DNA of 64,000 nt from Fluviicola sp. (lineage in GTDB: Bacteria; Bacteroidota; Bacteroidia; Flavobacteriales_D; Crocinitomicaceae). The position numbers were made by a program, and so were the translations under genes. Position 1 is the first letter of the stretch. Every line of letters starts with the position of its first letter. Of the stretch, positions 51,266-60,908 are shown in pieces. Below the pieces are notes generated by a model. That model had not been told where the DNA came from, made no database searches, and saw nothing but the letters and a program-made list of their open reading frames with translations. The stretch covers positions 992,001 through 1,056,000 of the forward strand of contig NZ_JBCNJT010000002.1 in the NCBI RefSeq assembly GCF_039596395.1, read 5' to 3'.

Positions 51266-53128
51266 ATGAATAGGGTTTGGCGTATCGGAACTAATTGGGG
51301 AGGACAAGATGTATTGCCTCTTTTTAAAAAATATAAAATTGCTTTTGCAGGAAAAGAAATTGCTAACACATTTAAAAATATCAAACCTGGAGATTTGATC
51401 TGTATCACAAAAGGTCAGGAAATCGTTGCAATTGGAAAAGCTGGGAGTTTAAAGAAGTTGGATCAGATCGATCCTTTTTTCATCAAGAAGTATAATTCTG
51501 TAACAGCTGTGATGCTAACGGACTTATTTCTGAAAGACGATTATACCAATATTGATTTTGGAGAATATGGTGGGCGCGGTAGACAATTCACTCAATCCCA
51601 TGGGGATTATGTACAATTAATCAATTCAAACTATTTAAAAATATTAAGCATGCAAACCTCGGAAGAAATCATTAAAATTTTAAGACAAAAAAATCAAATA
51701 ATTCTTCAAGGACCTCCAGGAACAGGTAAGACTAGAATGGCTGAAAGCATTGCAAAACAGCTTACCTCTCCTAATAACATTTCTGAAGAAGATATTTTGA
51801 GAATTGTTTCTTTAGGATTAACGATTAAATCTACAAATGGTAAGGTGAAGTACGAAGTGGTTGCGATGAGCAATAATCATCTTGACTATCAGAGAGATTC
51901 CACTGGGAATAATGGGAGATTAAATTTTTCCGACATAATTAAAGCATATTCCTCCAGAAAATGGGAAAGCTCGGAGATTAGTGGTGGTAGTGGACCTTAT
52001 AGTGCTGCTTTTGCTAAGTATATCTATGAAAATTACGAATCAGATAAAGTAAAGATTATACAATTTCACCCAGCTTATTCATATGAAGATTTGGTCCGTG
52101 GAATTACGGTTAAGAGTGAAGGAGATAGAATTTCTTATGAAACACAAAACAGAATATTAGCCGAATTTGCGACTGAAGCGTACGCGAACCAAGTCAATTC
52201 TTCAAAAAATTTGAAAGATTACTCTATTGAAAAATATATTGAAGGAAAGATCAATGAGTATGTTGAGTATTTAAGTGAATTATTGGATGATGAAGATAGC
52301 GAAGAGCCTCAATTAACAAAAGCAATACGAATTACTGAAATTGAGGACAATGCATTCAAATTTCATGGAACTAGTTGGTATGACAGATTAAAGTTTGATC
52401 AAATAAGGAGAATGTTTCTTCTCGGTTTAAGAACTAGTTCTGATATTAGGGATACTCCGGGTTTTGTAAAAACAGTTTATAGAAGAATACCCTATTATGT
52501 GAGCATTTTAGACAAAATAAGAACTAAATTCCCAGAAATCGATCAGATTCCAGGAGAATTAACTAAAAAAGAAGAATTAAATAATTATGTATTGATAATT
52601 GATGAGATCAATAGAGCCAATTTGCCATCTGTTCTTGGCGAATTGATTTATGCCCTTGAATACAGAAATAAGAAAGTCAATAGTATGTATGCTATCGATG
52701 GTGAAAACACATTAATTCTTCCTAAAAACCTTTTCATTATTGGAACAATGAATACTTCGGACCGAAGCGTTGGTCATATTGATTATGCTATCCGCAGACG
52801 TTTTGCTTTTGTAGAAATACTACCGGAGATCCTGCAGATAGAAAACTTCCAAAAATCTGCTTTTGAAAAAGTTTCAGATTTGTTTATTTCCAACTACAAT
52901 GAATACGAGAAGAATAAAAATACGGAGTTAAAACCATCTGCTTTACTGAATGAAGAGTTTAGACCGGAGGATGTCTGGTTAGGTCACAGTTATTTTATTG
53001 CTAGTGATGAAGAATTCAAGATCAGAAGAAAGTATGAAATAGTTCCGATTTTAAAAGAATACATCAAAGATGGAATTCTCAAAGACCTCGATAAAACCTG
53101 GGAAGTAATTAAAGAACTTTCAAAATGA
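51266..53128 (+). CDS. mcrB: McrB family GTPase with N-terminal reader-like domain
   Basis: Restriction motor of 620 residues. The first 125 residues (GDLICITKGQEIVAIGKAG, GDYVQLINSNYLKI) have an EVE/PUA-like look, a domain class that recognises modified bases; this is inference. AAA+ core: Walker A GPPGTGKT (residues 149-156), PGFVKTVYRRIPY insertion, Walker B YVLIIDEINRAN (about 441-452), and the McrB signature GTMNTSDRSVGHIDYAIRRR (Asn496). It forms GTP-dependent rings with McrC. Four-nt overlap with mcrC. Confidence 0.87.
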   Translation: MNRVWRIGTNWGGQDVLPLFKKYKIAFAGKEIANTFKNIKPGDLICITKGQEIVAIGKAGSLKKLDQIDPFFIKKYNSVTAVMLTDLFLKDDYTNIDFGEYGGRGRQFTQSHGDYVQLINSNYLKILSMQTSEEIIKILRQKNQIILQGPPGTGKTRMAESIAKQLTSPNNISEEDILRIVSLGLTIKSTNGKVKYEVVAMSNNHLDYQRDSTGNNGRLNFSDIIKAYSSRKWESSEISGGSGPYSAAFAKYIYENYESDKVKIIQFHPAYSYEDLVRGITVKSEGDRISYETQNRILAEFATEAYANQVNSSKNLKDYSIEKYIEGKINEYVEYLSELLDDEDSEEPQLTKAIRITEIEDNAFKFHGTSWYDRLKFDQIRRMFLLGLRTSSDIRDTPGFVKTVYRRIPYYVSILDKIRTKFPEIDQIPGELTKKEELNNYVLIIDEINRANLPSVLGELIYALEYRNKKVNSMYAIDGENTLILPKNLFIIGTMNTSDRSVGHIDYAIRRRFAFVEILPEILQIENFQKSAFEKVSDLFISNYNEYEKNKNTELKPSALLNEEFRPEDVWLGHSYFIASDEEFKIRRKYEIVPILKEYIKDGILKDLDKTWEVIKELSK

Positions 53129-54408
53129 TCACTCTTCCCGAACAATACGGATATAAGGATGTAAATGAATTAATAGATTTATCTGATTTCCTTGATGTCC
53201 CACCATTTGGCAACCGCGCTTTCTCAAAACGGAAGGGTGAAGGCCTTTGCTACAAATTTTGGAAAGATAAGGATCAAAATGGATATGTCTTTCAGACATC
53301 ATATTACGTGGGTGTAGATTGGCTGATAGAAGGCAAAAAAGCAATTTACGTCGAACCAAAACAAAATGATGGAGAGATCCAGATTAATTATCTGAAAATG
53401 CTTCTTGATGCATTCAACGAAAATTCAGACTTAAAACATTTGGAAGAATTATTCGAGGTCGATTTTGATAAGCCTACAATAGAAATAGAGCAGCAACAAG
53501 ATTTATTGACTCCTTTATTGGTAATACAATATTTCCAACTTTTAAAAAGAATTGTTCGCAAAGGGCTTCGTAAATCGTATTACAAGGTGGATCGGAATTT
53601 GAATTCACGGGTAAAAGGGAAAGTTTTGATCAATCAGACAATTACAAAGAATCTGATTAAAAGTAAAAACACTAGTACTGTTTGTCACTTTGAGGAATTT
53701 GGGATAAACTCCCTGGAGAACAAAATACTAAAAAAAGCCTTCAATTTTTGTCGGGCAATTCTTTCAAATTCAAATTTCGATGGAGACAAATTAGTAAGTG
53801 ATTATGCAAATTTTATTCAGCCAGCCTTGGAGCAAGTCGATGAAGAAGTAAACATTTTAGATCTGCGTCATATAAAACCGAATCCACTCTATCCGGAATA
53901 CGAACAATCCTTAAAGCTGGCAAAAATTATCCTCAAAAAATATGGCTATTCAATTTCAAGAATCAGTAATCAAAAAATACTCACACCTCCTTTCTGGATT
54001 GATATGAGTAAGTTGTTTGAGTTGTATGTTTATTCGAAATTGAAACTACAGTTTCCATTGCCTGGAGAAGTCATATATCATCCTTCCGTCAATCGATTGG
54101 AACCTGACTTTCTCATTAGATCAAAAGATGGTCATTTTGTAATGGTGGTCGATGCCAAATATAAACCACAATACGTAGACAATACTATTACTGTTGACGA
54201 TGCTAGGCAAATATCAGGTTATGCAAGGCTGAAAATGGTTTATGAGCTTCTGCAAGAAAGTGATATGTCTAAAGTAATTGAATGCCTAATTATTTTCTCA
54301 GATCAAAATTCATTGGATGAGTTGGATAAAAGAGATTTCAGATCCTTTCCTGAAAAAAGTTATGTTAGTTTGTACAAAATTGGAGTTAGGCTTCCATCTT
54401 TGATCTAA
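53125..54408 (+). CDS. mcrC: McrC nuclease subunit
   Basis: A 427-residue partner of McrB that cuts DNA. An N-terminal beta domain contacts McrB, then a helical middle (RNLNSRVKGKVLINQTITKN is a family hallmark), and a C-terminal PD-(D/E)xK domain with LEPDFLIRSKDGHFVMVVDA: Asp328, Asp343 and Lys345 form the active site. The start at ATGA overlaps mcrB. End of the seven-gene operon; 171 bp then precede hsdM. Confidence 0.87.
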   Translation: MITLPEQYGYKDVNELIDLSDFLDVPPFGNRAFSKRKGEGLCYKFWKDKDQNGYVFQTSYYVGVDWLIEGKKAIYVEPKQNDGEIQINYLKMLLDAFNENSDLKHLEELFEVDFDKPTIEIEQQQDLLTPLLVIQYFQLLKRIVRKGLRKSYYKVDRNLNSRVKGKVLINQTITKNLIKSKNTSTVCHFEEFGINSLENKILKKAFNFCRAILSNSNFDGDKLVSDYANFIQPALEQVDEEVNILDLRHIKPNPLYPEYEQSLKLAKIILKKYGYSISRISNQKILTPPFWIDMSKLFELYVYSKLKLQFPLPGEVIYHPSVNRLEPDFLIRSKDGHFVMVVDAKYKPQYVDNTITVDDARQISGYARLKMVYELLQESDMSKVIECLIIFSDQNSLDELDKRDFRSFPEKSYVSLYKIGVRLPSLI

Positions 54409-54579
54409 TTTAAGACAGGCGTGTTGATTTCCTGAAATTCATCAAATGATTAATAACCTAATTCCAATCCAAGGTATTATTAAGAAACTAAAATGGAAAA
54501 GTTTTAATGGAAGCAAATTTATGGCCGCTTTAATTGATTAATATTACTGAGAAAATACAGTCTTACGGATAAATAACAC
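54409..54579. promoter_or_regulatory. AT-rich gap before the type I RM operon
   Basis: 171 bp with no coding potential between mcrC and hsdM, presumably with the hsdM promoter. AT-rich runs are present but no TAnnTTTG/TTG pair could be set with confidence. Confidence 0.3.
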
Positions 54580-56172
54580 ATGTCAGAAGAACAAAAAAAA
54601 CAGCTCGAACAAAAACTGTGGGCTATTGCAGATATATTAAGGGGGAAAATTAGCGCGAACCAATTCCAGGATTACATTCTGGGTTTCATCTTTTACAAAT
54701 ACCTTTCTGAAAAGCTTGAAAAGAAAGCAAACGAGTTTTTGAAAACTGACGGTATTTTGTTTGCTGAAATCGATGAACATTCCAAAGAGGGTATTGAAAT
54801 TTTATCAGCTTTGAAAGAAGCAACGGTTGATTCATTGGGTTATTTCTTAAAACCTTCCGAATTGTTCGGGAACCTGGCTAAAAAAGGAAACGCCAAAGTG
54901 ATCAATGACGCGGATGAAGAACAGATCCAGAGTACCTTTATACTCGAAGACCTAGACAATGTATTGAAAAGCATTGAAAAAAGCACCATGGGTTCGGATA
55001 GTCAGGACGATTTTGATAATCTGTTTTACGACATGGATTTGAACTCTACAAAAATTGGTCGTACTGCGAAAGACCGCAACGATGTAATTGTGAAAATTCT
55101 GAACTCACTCAACGAAATTGACTTTGATTTGGACAATACCGACGGAGATGTTTTAGGTGATGCCTATGAATACCTCATTGCAAAGTTCGCGGAAGGTGCT
55201 GGACAAAAAGCAGGGGAGTTTTATACACCCCAACAAGTTTCCACTGTTTTGGCAAAAATTGTTACCTCACGTAAAAACAAATTGAAATCTGTTTATGACC
55301 CAACTTGTGGTTCCGGTTCCTTATTATTGCGAGTTGCCAAAGAGGTAGAAGAAGTTGGTTATTTCTACGGTCAAGAAATGAATCGTACAACCTACAACCT
55401 GGCGCGAATGAATATGATTTTGCACGATGTCAATTATCATAAATTCAATATTAAACACGAAGATACACTTGAACGCCCTCAACATCTAGACTTGAAGTTT
55501 GAAGCTATCGTGGCGAATCCACCGTTTTCTGCTAAATGGTCTGCAAATCCTTTATTTAATAATGATGATCGGTTTTCTAAATTTGGTCGTTTAGCACCGG
55601 CAACAAAAGCGGACTTTGCCTTTATTCAACACATGATTCATCATTTAGATGAAAATGGAATTATGGCCTGTATCGCACCGCATGGTGTCTTATTTCGTGG
55701 TGCAGCTGAAGGTCACATTCGTAAGTTCCTAATAGAAGACCGAAATTACTTGGATGCTGTAATTGGTTTGCCTGCAAATTTATTTTACGGAACAAGCATT
55801 CCAACCTGTATTTTAGTTTTCAAAATCTGCCGTGAAAATCCGGAAAATATTCTGTTCATTGATGCGAGTAGTGGTTTTATCAAAGAGAAAAATCAAAACG
55901 TATTGTTAGATAATCACATCGAAAAAATTATAAATACTTACAATTCACGCACGATCATTGATAAGTACTCTAATACGGCAACATTACAAGAAGTAAAAGC
56001 ATCAGATTGCAACCTAAACATTGCACGCTATGTAAACACTTTTGAAGAAGCTGAGTCTATTGATTTGAATGCTGTCGTAGATAGAATATATGACATTAAC
56101 CGCAAAATGAAAGAAGTAGATGATTTATTGACTGGCTTTTGTAAAGAACTAAACATCAAAACTCCTTTTTAA
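54580..56172 (+). CDS. hsdM: Type I restriction-modification methyltransferase subunit
   Basis: N6-adenine methyltransferase of 530 residues. N-terminal HsdM_N helical domain (KLWAIADILRGKISANQFQD), SAM-binding motif I VYDPTCGSGSLLLR (from Asp240), catalytic NPPF (Asn313) and TPQQVSTVLAKIV. It pairs with HsdS to read and methylate the site. Two nt separate it from hsdS. Confidence 0.95.
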   Translation: MSEEQKKQLEQKLWAIADILRGKISANQFQDYILGFIFYKYLSEKLEKKANEFLKTDGILFAEIDEHSKEGIEILSALKEATVDSLGYFLKPSELFGNLAKKGNAKVINDADEEQIQSTFILEDLDNVLKSIEKSTMGSDSQDDFDNLFYDMDLNSTKIGRTAKDRNDVIVKILNSLNEIDFDLDNTDGDVLGDAYEYLIAKFAEGAGQKAGEFYTPQQVSTVLAKIVTSRKNKLKSVYDPTCGSGSLLLRVAKEVEEVGYFYGQEMNRTTYNLARMNMILHDVNYHKFNIKHEDTLERPQHLDLKFEAIVANPPFSAKWSANPLFNNDDRFSKFGRLAPATKADFAFIQHMIHHLDENGIMACIAPHGVLFRGAAEGHIRKFLIEDRNYLDAVIGLPANLFYGTSIPTCILVFKICRENPENILFIDASSGFIKEKNQNVLLDNHIEKIINTYNSRTIIDKYSNTATLQEVKASDCNLNIARYVNTFEEAESIDLNAVVDRIYDINRKMKEVDDLLTGFCKELNIKTPF

Positions 56173-56174
56173 GA

Positions 56175-57425
56175 ATGGAAGAACCACAGCCAAAACTAAG
56201 GTTTCCTGAATTTGAAAAATTTAATAATAGTGCGTACGTAAGGTACTCATTTAGCGAGATTTTTAAATTTTCAACTGGAAAAAACATTAAACAAAAAGAG
56301 GCTTCCCCTGAATTTGAAACTCCTTGTGTTCGTTATGGTGAATTGTATCATATGTATAATGAGGTTATTAGAAAGGTTATTAATAGGACAAATATTGACA
56401 AATCCGAATTGCACTTCAGTGAAGGTGATGAAATAATACTTCCATCAGCAGGTGAAGATCCTTTGGATATTGGATCGGCATCGGCTTTAACAGTAAAAAA
56501 CGTTGCCATCGGTAGAACAATTAACATCTTAAAACCCTTGAAATATGGTGTGTATTCACAGGTATATGTAGCATATTACATTAATCATAAATTGAAAAAG
56601 CGAATTGCCGCATTAGCGAAAGGAGTAAGTATTAGCAATGTGTATAATTCAGACTTGAAATCTTTAGATGTATTACTTCCTCCTCTCCCAGAACAAATCA
56701 AAATAGCGACACTCCTTTCAACTATAGATGAAAAAATCAATTTGCTCAAAGAAAAAAAAACAACATTAGGGGATTACAAAAAAGGTATGATCCAGAAAAT
56801 TTTCTCACAAGAAATTCGAATTAAAAACGAGAATGGGGAGGAATTCGATCCATGGCAGGAATTACGCTTAAATGATTTGTTAGTCGAGAACAAACGGCGT
56901 AATAATGATAATTCTTATAACGAAGTTTTTTCTATAGCTAAATTAAAAGGCGTGATTAACCAAGTAGAACATTTGGGGCGCTCCTATGCGTCGGATAATA
57001 TAAGTAATTATAAAGTAGTTTACCCAAACGACCTAGTTTACACCAAAAGTCCAACATCCGATTTCCCGTACGGTATAATTAAGCAAAATAAATTAAACCG
57101 CACAGGTGTTGTTTCTGTTTTATATGGTGTTTATACTCCAAAAAATAAATATGTTGGTGCTTTACTTCACGCTTATTTTGAAGATTGGAAAAACACATAT
57201 AATTACCTTGATCCAATTGTTCAAAAAGGGGCTAAAAACACCATAAATATTGGGAATCAAAAATTTCTCTTAGGAGATGAAATATTATTTCCAGTCGATA
57301 TTAAAGAACAAACCAAAATTGCTTCTTTTCTATCTACTATCGATGAAAAAATCGATTTGGTTTCAAAACAGATAGATGAAACTACACAATATAAAAAAAG
57401 CCTATTGCAACAGATGCTTGTATAA
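56175..57425 (+). CDS. hsdS: Type I RM specificity subunit
   Basis: A 416-residue specificity subunit of two target-recognition domains joined by conserved repeats. TRD1 covers about 5-170; the central repeat PPLPEQIKIATLLSTIDEKI and TRD2 (about 225-390) follow; the C-terminal repeat reads EQTKIASFLSTIDEKIDLVS. The two repeats are near copies, as expected for the HsdS pseudo-dimer. The stop overlaps the next gene's ATG by one nt. The recognised DNA site cannot be predicted. Confidence 0.93.
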   Translation: MEEPQPKLRFPEFEKFNNSAYVRYSFSEIFKFSTGKNIKQKEASPEFETPCVRYGELYHMYNEVIRKVINRTNIDKSELHFSEGDEIILPSAGEDPLDIGSASALTVKNVAIGRTINILKPLKYGVYSQVYVAYYINHKLKKRIAALAKGVSISNVYNSDLKSLDVLLPPLPEQIKIATLLSTIDEKINLLKEKKTTLGDYKKGMIQKIFSQEIRIKNENGEEFDPWQELRLNDLLVENKRRNNDNSYNEVFSIAKLKGVINQVEHLGRSYASDNISNYKVVYPNDLVYTKSPTSDFPYGIIKQNKLNRTGVVSVLYGVYTPKNKYVGALLHAYFEDWKNTYNYLDPIVQKGAKNTINIGNQKFLLGDEILFPVDIKEQTKIASFLSTIDEKIDLVSKQIDETTQYKKSLLQQMLV

Positions 57426-58045
57426 TGAATTCAGTTAAAGAAATAATTTCCAAACATCTAGATGAATTCGAAAACTTTGAGTATTACTTCAAAATAGTTG
57501 AAATTATTGAGTTAAATCTTGAATCACATCCTGATATTTCAATAGAATCATGTAAATCCCTTTTTGAAGGTATTTCGAAAACAATTATTCTAAGTTTAAA
57601 CCCTAATATTTCAATTAAAGAATTGGAAACTTTGAGTGCTCAAAAATTAGTTAGGTCTGCAGTTGATGAATTAGGAAAATATGGAGAGATCGAAGATTTG
57701 AATTTTATAACAGTATTTGTAAAGGAAATAGCAACTATTAGAAGCTTGCGTGGAGATATATCTCACGGTCGTCCATCCCCCAAAGTAATTGAAAGTGACA
57801 GCGGATACGCGATAATGGTTGCCAATACAACTTTTAACTTTGTAACTTATCTTTTACAAATATTTTTTAATTTGAAATTCGAAACTCAAAAAGATTATCA
57901 GTATGATAATTATCCGGAATTTAATGAATGGTTAGATGAACAAGATCAAGTAGGTTTTTTCAAGAGTTACAGTTTGGCTTTATATCAAACAGATTATATT
58001 CGTTACGAACAAGAATTGCTTAAATACTATCCTGATTTAGAATAA
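57425..58045 (+). CDS. Abi-C/HEPN-like protein inside the type I RM operon
   Basis: A 206-residue helical protein. The segment SCKSLFEGISKTIILSLN and later TIRSLRGDISHGRPSPKVIE contain the abortive-infection C-terminal (Abi_C) pattern, with Arg109-Gly-Asp-Ile-Ser-His114 fitting the Rx4-6H HEPN motif, and NTTFNFVTYLLQIFFNL after it. Its ATG shares a base with the hsdS stop, and hsdR starts one nt after its own stop. It would fit a back-up toxin or RNA nuclease triggered when restriction fails, by inference. Codon use is more AT-rich than in the flanking hsdM and hsdR. Confidence 0.72.
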   Translation: MNSVKEIISKHLDEFENFEYYFKIVEIIELNLESHPDISIESCKSLFEGISKTIILSLNPNISIKELETLSAQKLVRSAVDELGKYGEIEDLNFITVFVKEIATIRSLRGDISHGRPSPKVIESDSGYAIMVANTTFNFVTYLLQIFFNLKFETQKDYQYDNYPEFNEWLDEQDQVGFFKSYSLALYQTDYIRYEQELLKYYPDLE

Positions 58046-58046
58046 A

Positions 58047-60887
58047 ATGACAACCCAATCCGAACAAATACTAGAAGAGCAACTAATCCAACAGCTATCC
58101 TCCAATGGCTATGAAAAAGTAATCATCAAAGATGAGGCGGCGTTGTTGGCCAATTTGAAAACGCAGTTGGAAAAGCATAACAACAAAGCGTTTTCAGATA
58201 ATGACTTTAAGCAAATCCTGAATCACCTGACAAAGACAAATAACGTTTTTGAAAAAGCACTTTTATTACGTGATAAATTTTCGTTCCGTAACGATAAAAA
58301 TGAGTTGGTGTACATTGAGTTCATTAACATGGATTTTTGGTGTCAGAATGAATATCAAGTCACACATCAAATTTCTAATGAAGGAACCTATAAAAACCGT
58401 TACGATGTTACCATATTAATCAATGGTTTGCCATTGATCCAAATTGAATTGAAGAAAACAGGACTGGAACTGAAAGAAGCCTACAATCAGATCATCCGCT
58501 ACCAAAAGCATTCGTTTAGTGCCAATTCAGGTCTGTTTAACTTTGTACAATTATTCGTTATTTCAAACGGGGTCAACACCAAATATTACAGCAACTTCGG
58601 GAACAAAAAGCCCGATTTCAAACAAACATTCTTTTGGACCGATGAAAACAATGTTCGTATTTCCAAATTAGAAGATTTCGCAAATACCTTCTTGGAACGA
58701 TGTCATTTATCCAAGATGATTACCAAATACATCGTGTTGCACGATACAGATAAGCAGCTAATGATCCTTCGTCCCTATCAATTCAACGCAGTGGAAAGAA
58801 TCATTGATCGGGTTAAGAATTCAAATAAAAACGGTTATATCTGGCATACAACTGGTTCAGGAAAAACATTGACTTCGTTTAAAGCCAGTCAAATTTTATC
58901 ACAGTTACCCAAAGTAGATAAAGTGGTTTTTTGTGTTGATCGTCAAGATTTGGATTATCAAACAGCAAAAGAGTTCAATGCATTCAAACCTGATTGCGTG
59001 GATATGACAAATAACACCAAAACACTAGTTAACCAATTCAATGATGTCAATAACAAATTGATCGTTACGACGATTCAGAAACTCTACAACGCCATTACCA
59101 AAGAACGCCATTTGCGTACGATGGATGCCTTGAAGGATCAAAAGATTGTTTTCATCTTTGATGAGTGCCATCGCAGTCAGTTTGGAGATACGCATAAGAA
59201 AATAATAAGCTACTTCACCAATTACCAGCTTTTCGGGTTTACCGGAACGCCCATTTTTGTTGAAAATGCTCTTTCCAAAAAGAAGCAAAACCAAACTACA
59301 GCAAGTTTGTTTGGGGAGCAATTGCACAAGTATGTCATTACTGATGCAATCAAAGACCAAAACGTATTAAATTTCTCCGTCGAATATGTTGGTCGCTACC
59401 ACGAAAAAGGTTCTAAAAACGAAGTTGATATTGAAGTAGAAGCAATTGATACCCAGGAACTCATGGAAAGCGAAAAACGTCTTGAGAAAATTGCGAATTA
59501 TATCATTCAGCAACACCCGGTTAAAACCCACAATCGTGAGTTTACAGCCATGTTCTGTGTGAGTAATGTAGAAAGTCTCATCCGTTACATGGAAATTTTC
59601 AATCGTTGGAAAGCAGACGGTAAAAACAAACTCAACGTTGCGACGATTTTCAGTTACGGTGCCAATGATGATATGATGGAAATTGACTCCGATTACGACG
59701 ATAGGGATTTCAACCAGGTAGCAGATCCACTAGAAGACTACAAGGCGACACACAAACGGGATAAACTCGAAGAATACATCACGAATTATAACAAGACATT
59801 CGGAACAAATTATACGACCAAAGACAGTTTGTCATTTTACAATTACTACAAAGACATCGCTCAGCGTGTACGAAACAAACAAGTCGATTTACTAGTCGTC
59901 GTAAACATGTTTCTTACAGGGTTCGACAGCAAATCCCTAAACACTTTATTTGTAGATAAAAACTTAAAATACCACGGATTAATTCAAGCTTATTCGCGGA
60001 CAAATCGCATTTTCGGGGAAAAGAAGTCGCAAGGAAATATAGTGGTGTTTCGCAACCTCAAAAAAGCCACAGACGATGCCATAGCCCTATTTTCGAATAA
60101 AGATGCGAAGGAAATCATCATCATGCAGCCGTATGAAAAGTACGTACAGCAAATCGATGAAGCATACGATAAGCTATTAGAGATTGTACCAACTTTTGAA
60201 GCAGTTGATACCCTGGAAAGTGAACACGACGAATTAGATTTTATCAAAGCATTCCGCGAAATCATTCGCTTAAAAAATATCATCGCATCCTATGTTGATT
60301 TCTCTTTTGAGGACATTGAAATGGAAGAACAGAGCTTTGAAAACTACAAATCAAAGTATTTGGATCTGTATGATAAAACCATTCAGAAAAAAGAAAAGAC
60401 ATCCATATTGGAAGAAGTCGATTTTGAACTAGAATTGATTCATCGGGATGATATAACAGTGGCTTATATTCTAGGGTTATTGGCGAAATTGAAAGCAACC
60501 AACGCTGATGAAAAAGCGAAGAAACAAAAAGAAATTTTAGACATAGTAGCTGGAGAAACAAAGCTGCGCTCGAAACGCGAATTAATTGAAAAATTCATTA
60601 TTGAGAATCTACCATTGATCCATGATGGAAATATCGAAGAAGAATATGAAGCTTACATGGATGCAGAGAAGTTAAAAGCCTTCGAAAAATTTACGTTAGA
60701 AGAAAAAGTGAATCCCGAGAGGCTGAGAAAACTTACAGAAAATTATCTTTTTACGCAAAGAATACCGAAGAAAGAGGAAGTGATTCAGATATTGGAGGAA
60801 CAACCTTCTATTCTTCAACGTGCAACCATCGGTGATATGATTCTATTTAAGTTTTTGAACTTTATAGATACATTTTTTAAAGAATAA
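58047..60887 (+). CDS. hsdR: Type I restriction endonuclease subunit
   Basis: A 946-residue translocase and nuclease. PD-(D/E)xK in the N-terminal domain (Asp120; Glu134-Leu-Lys136 in IQIELKKTG), superfamily 2 motor with Walker A TTGSGKT (269-275, Lys273) and DECH box (Asp372-His375), GFTGTPIF (motif III), and GFDSKSLNTLFVDKNL and AYSRTNRIFGEKK (motifs V and VI). C-terminal helical domain present. Completes an intact M-S-(Abi)-R operon. Confidence 0.94.
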   Translation: MTTQSEQILEEQLIQQLSSNGYEKVIIKDEAALLANLKTQLEKHNNKAFSDNDFKQILNHLTKTNNVFEKALLLRDKFSFRNDKNELVYIEFINMDFWCQNEYQVTHQISNEGTYKNRYDVTILINGLPLIQIELKKTGLELKEAYNQIIRYQKHSFSANSGLFNFVQLFVISNGVNTKYYSNFGNKKPDFKQTFFWTDENNVRISKLEDFANTFLERCHLSKMITKYIVLHDTDKQLMILRPYQFNAVERIIDRVKNSNKNGYIWHTTGSGKTLTSFKASQILSQLPKVDKVVFCVDRQDLDYQTAKEFNAFKPDCVDMTNNTKTLVNQFNDVNNKLIVTTIQKLYNAITKERHLRTMDALKDQKIVFIFDECHRSQFGDTHKKIISYFTNYQLFGFTGTPIFVENALSKKKQNQTTASLFGEQLHKYVITDAIKDQNVLNFSVEYVGRYHEKGSKNEVDIEVEAIDTQELMESEKRLEKIANYIIQQHPVKTHNREFTAMFCVSNVESLIRYMEIFNRWKADGKNKLNVATIFSYGANDDMMEIDSDYDDRDFNQVADPLEDYKATHKRDKLEEYITNYNKTFGTNYTTKDSLSFYNYYKDIAQRVRNKQVDLLVVVNMFLTGFDSKSLNTLFVDKNLKYHGLIQAYSRTNRIFGEKKSQGNIVVFRNLKKATDDAIALFSNKDAKEIIIMQPYEKYVQQIDEAYDKLLEIVPTFEAVDTLESEHDELDFIKAFREIIRLKNIIASYVDFSFEDIEMEEQSFENYKSKYLDLYDKTIQKKEKTSILEEVDFELELIHRDDITVAYILGLLAKLKATNADEKAKKQKEILDIVAGETKLRSKRELIEKFIIENLPLIHDGNIEEEYEAYMDAEKLKAFEKFTLEEKVNPERLRKLTENYLFTQRIPKKEEVIQILEEQPSILQRATIGDMILFKFLNFIDTFFKE

Positions 60888-60908
60888 ATACTGTAGTGAC
60901 TATTGCAA

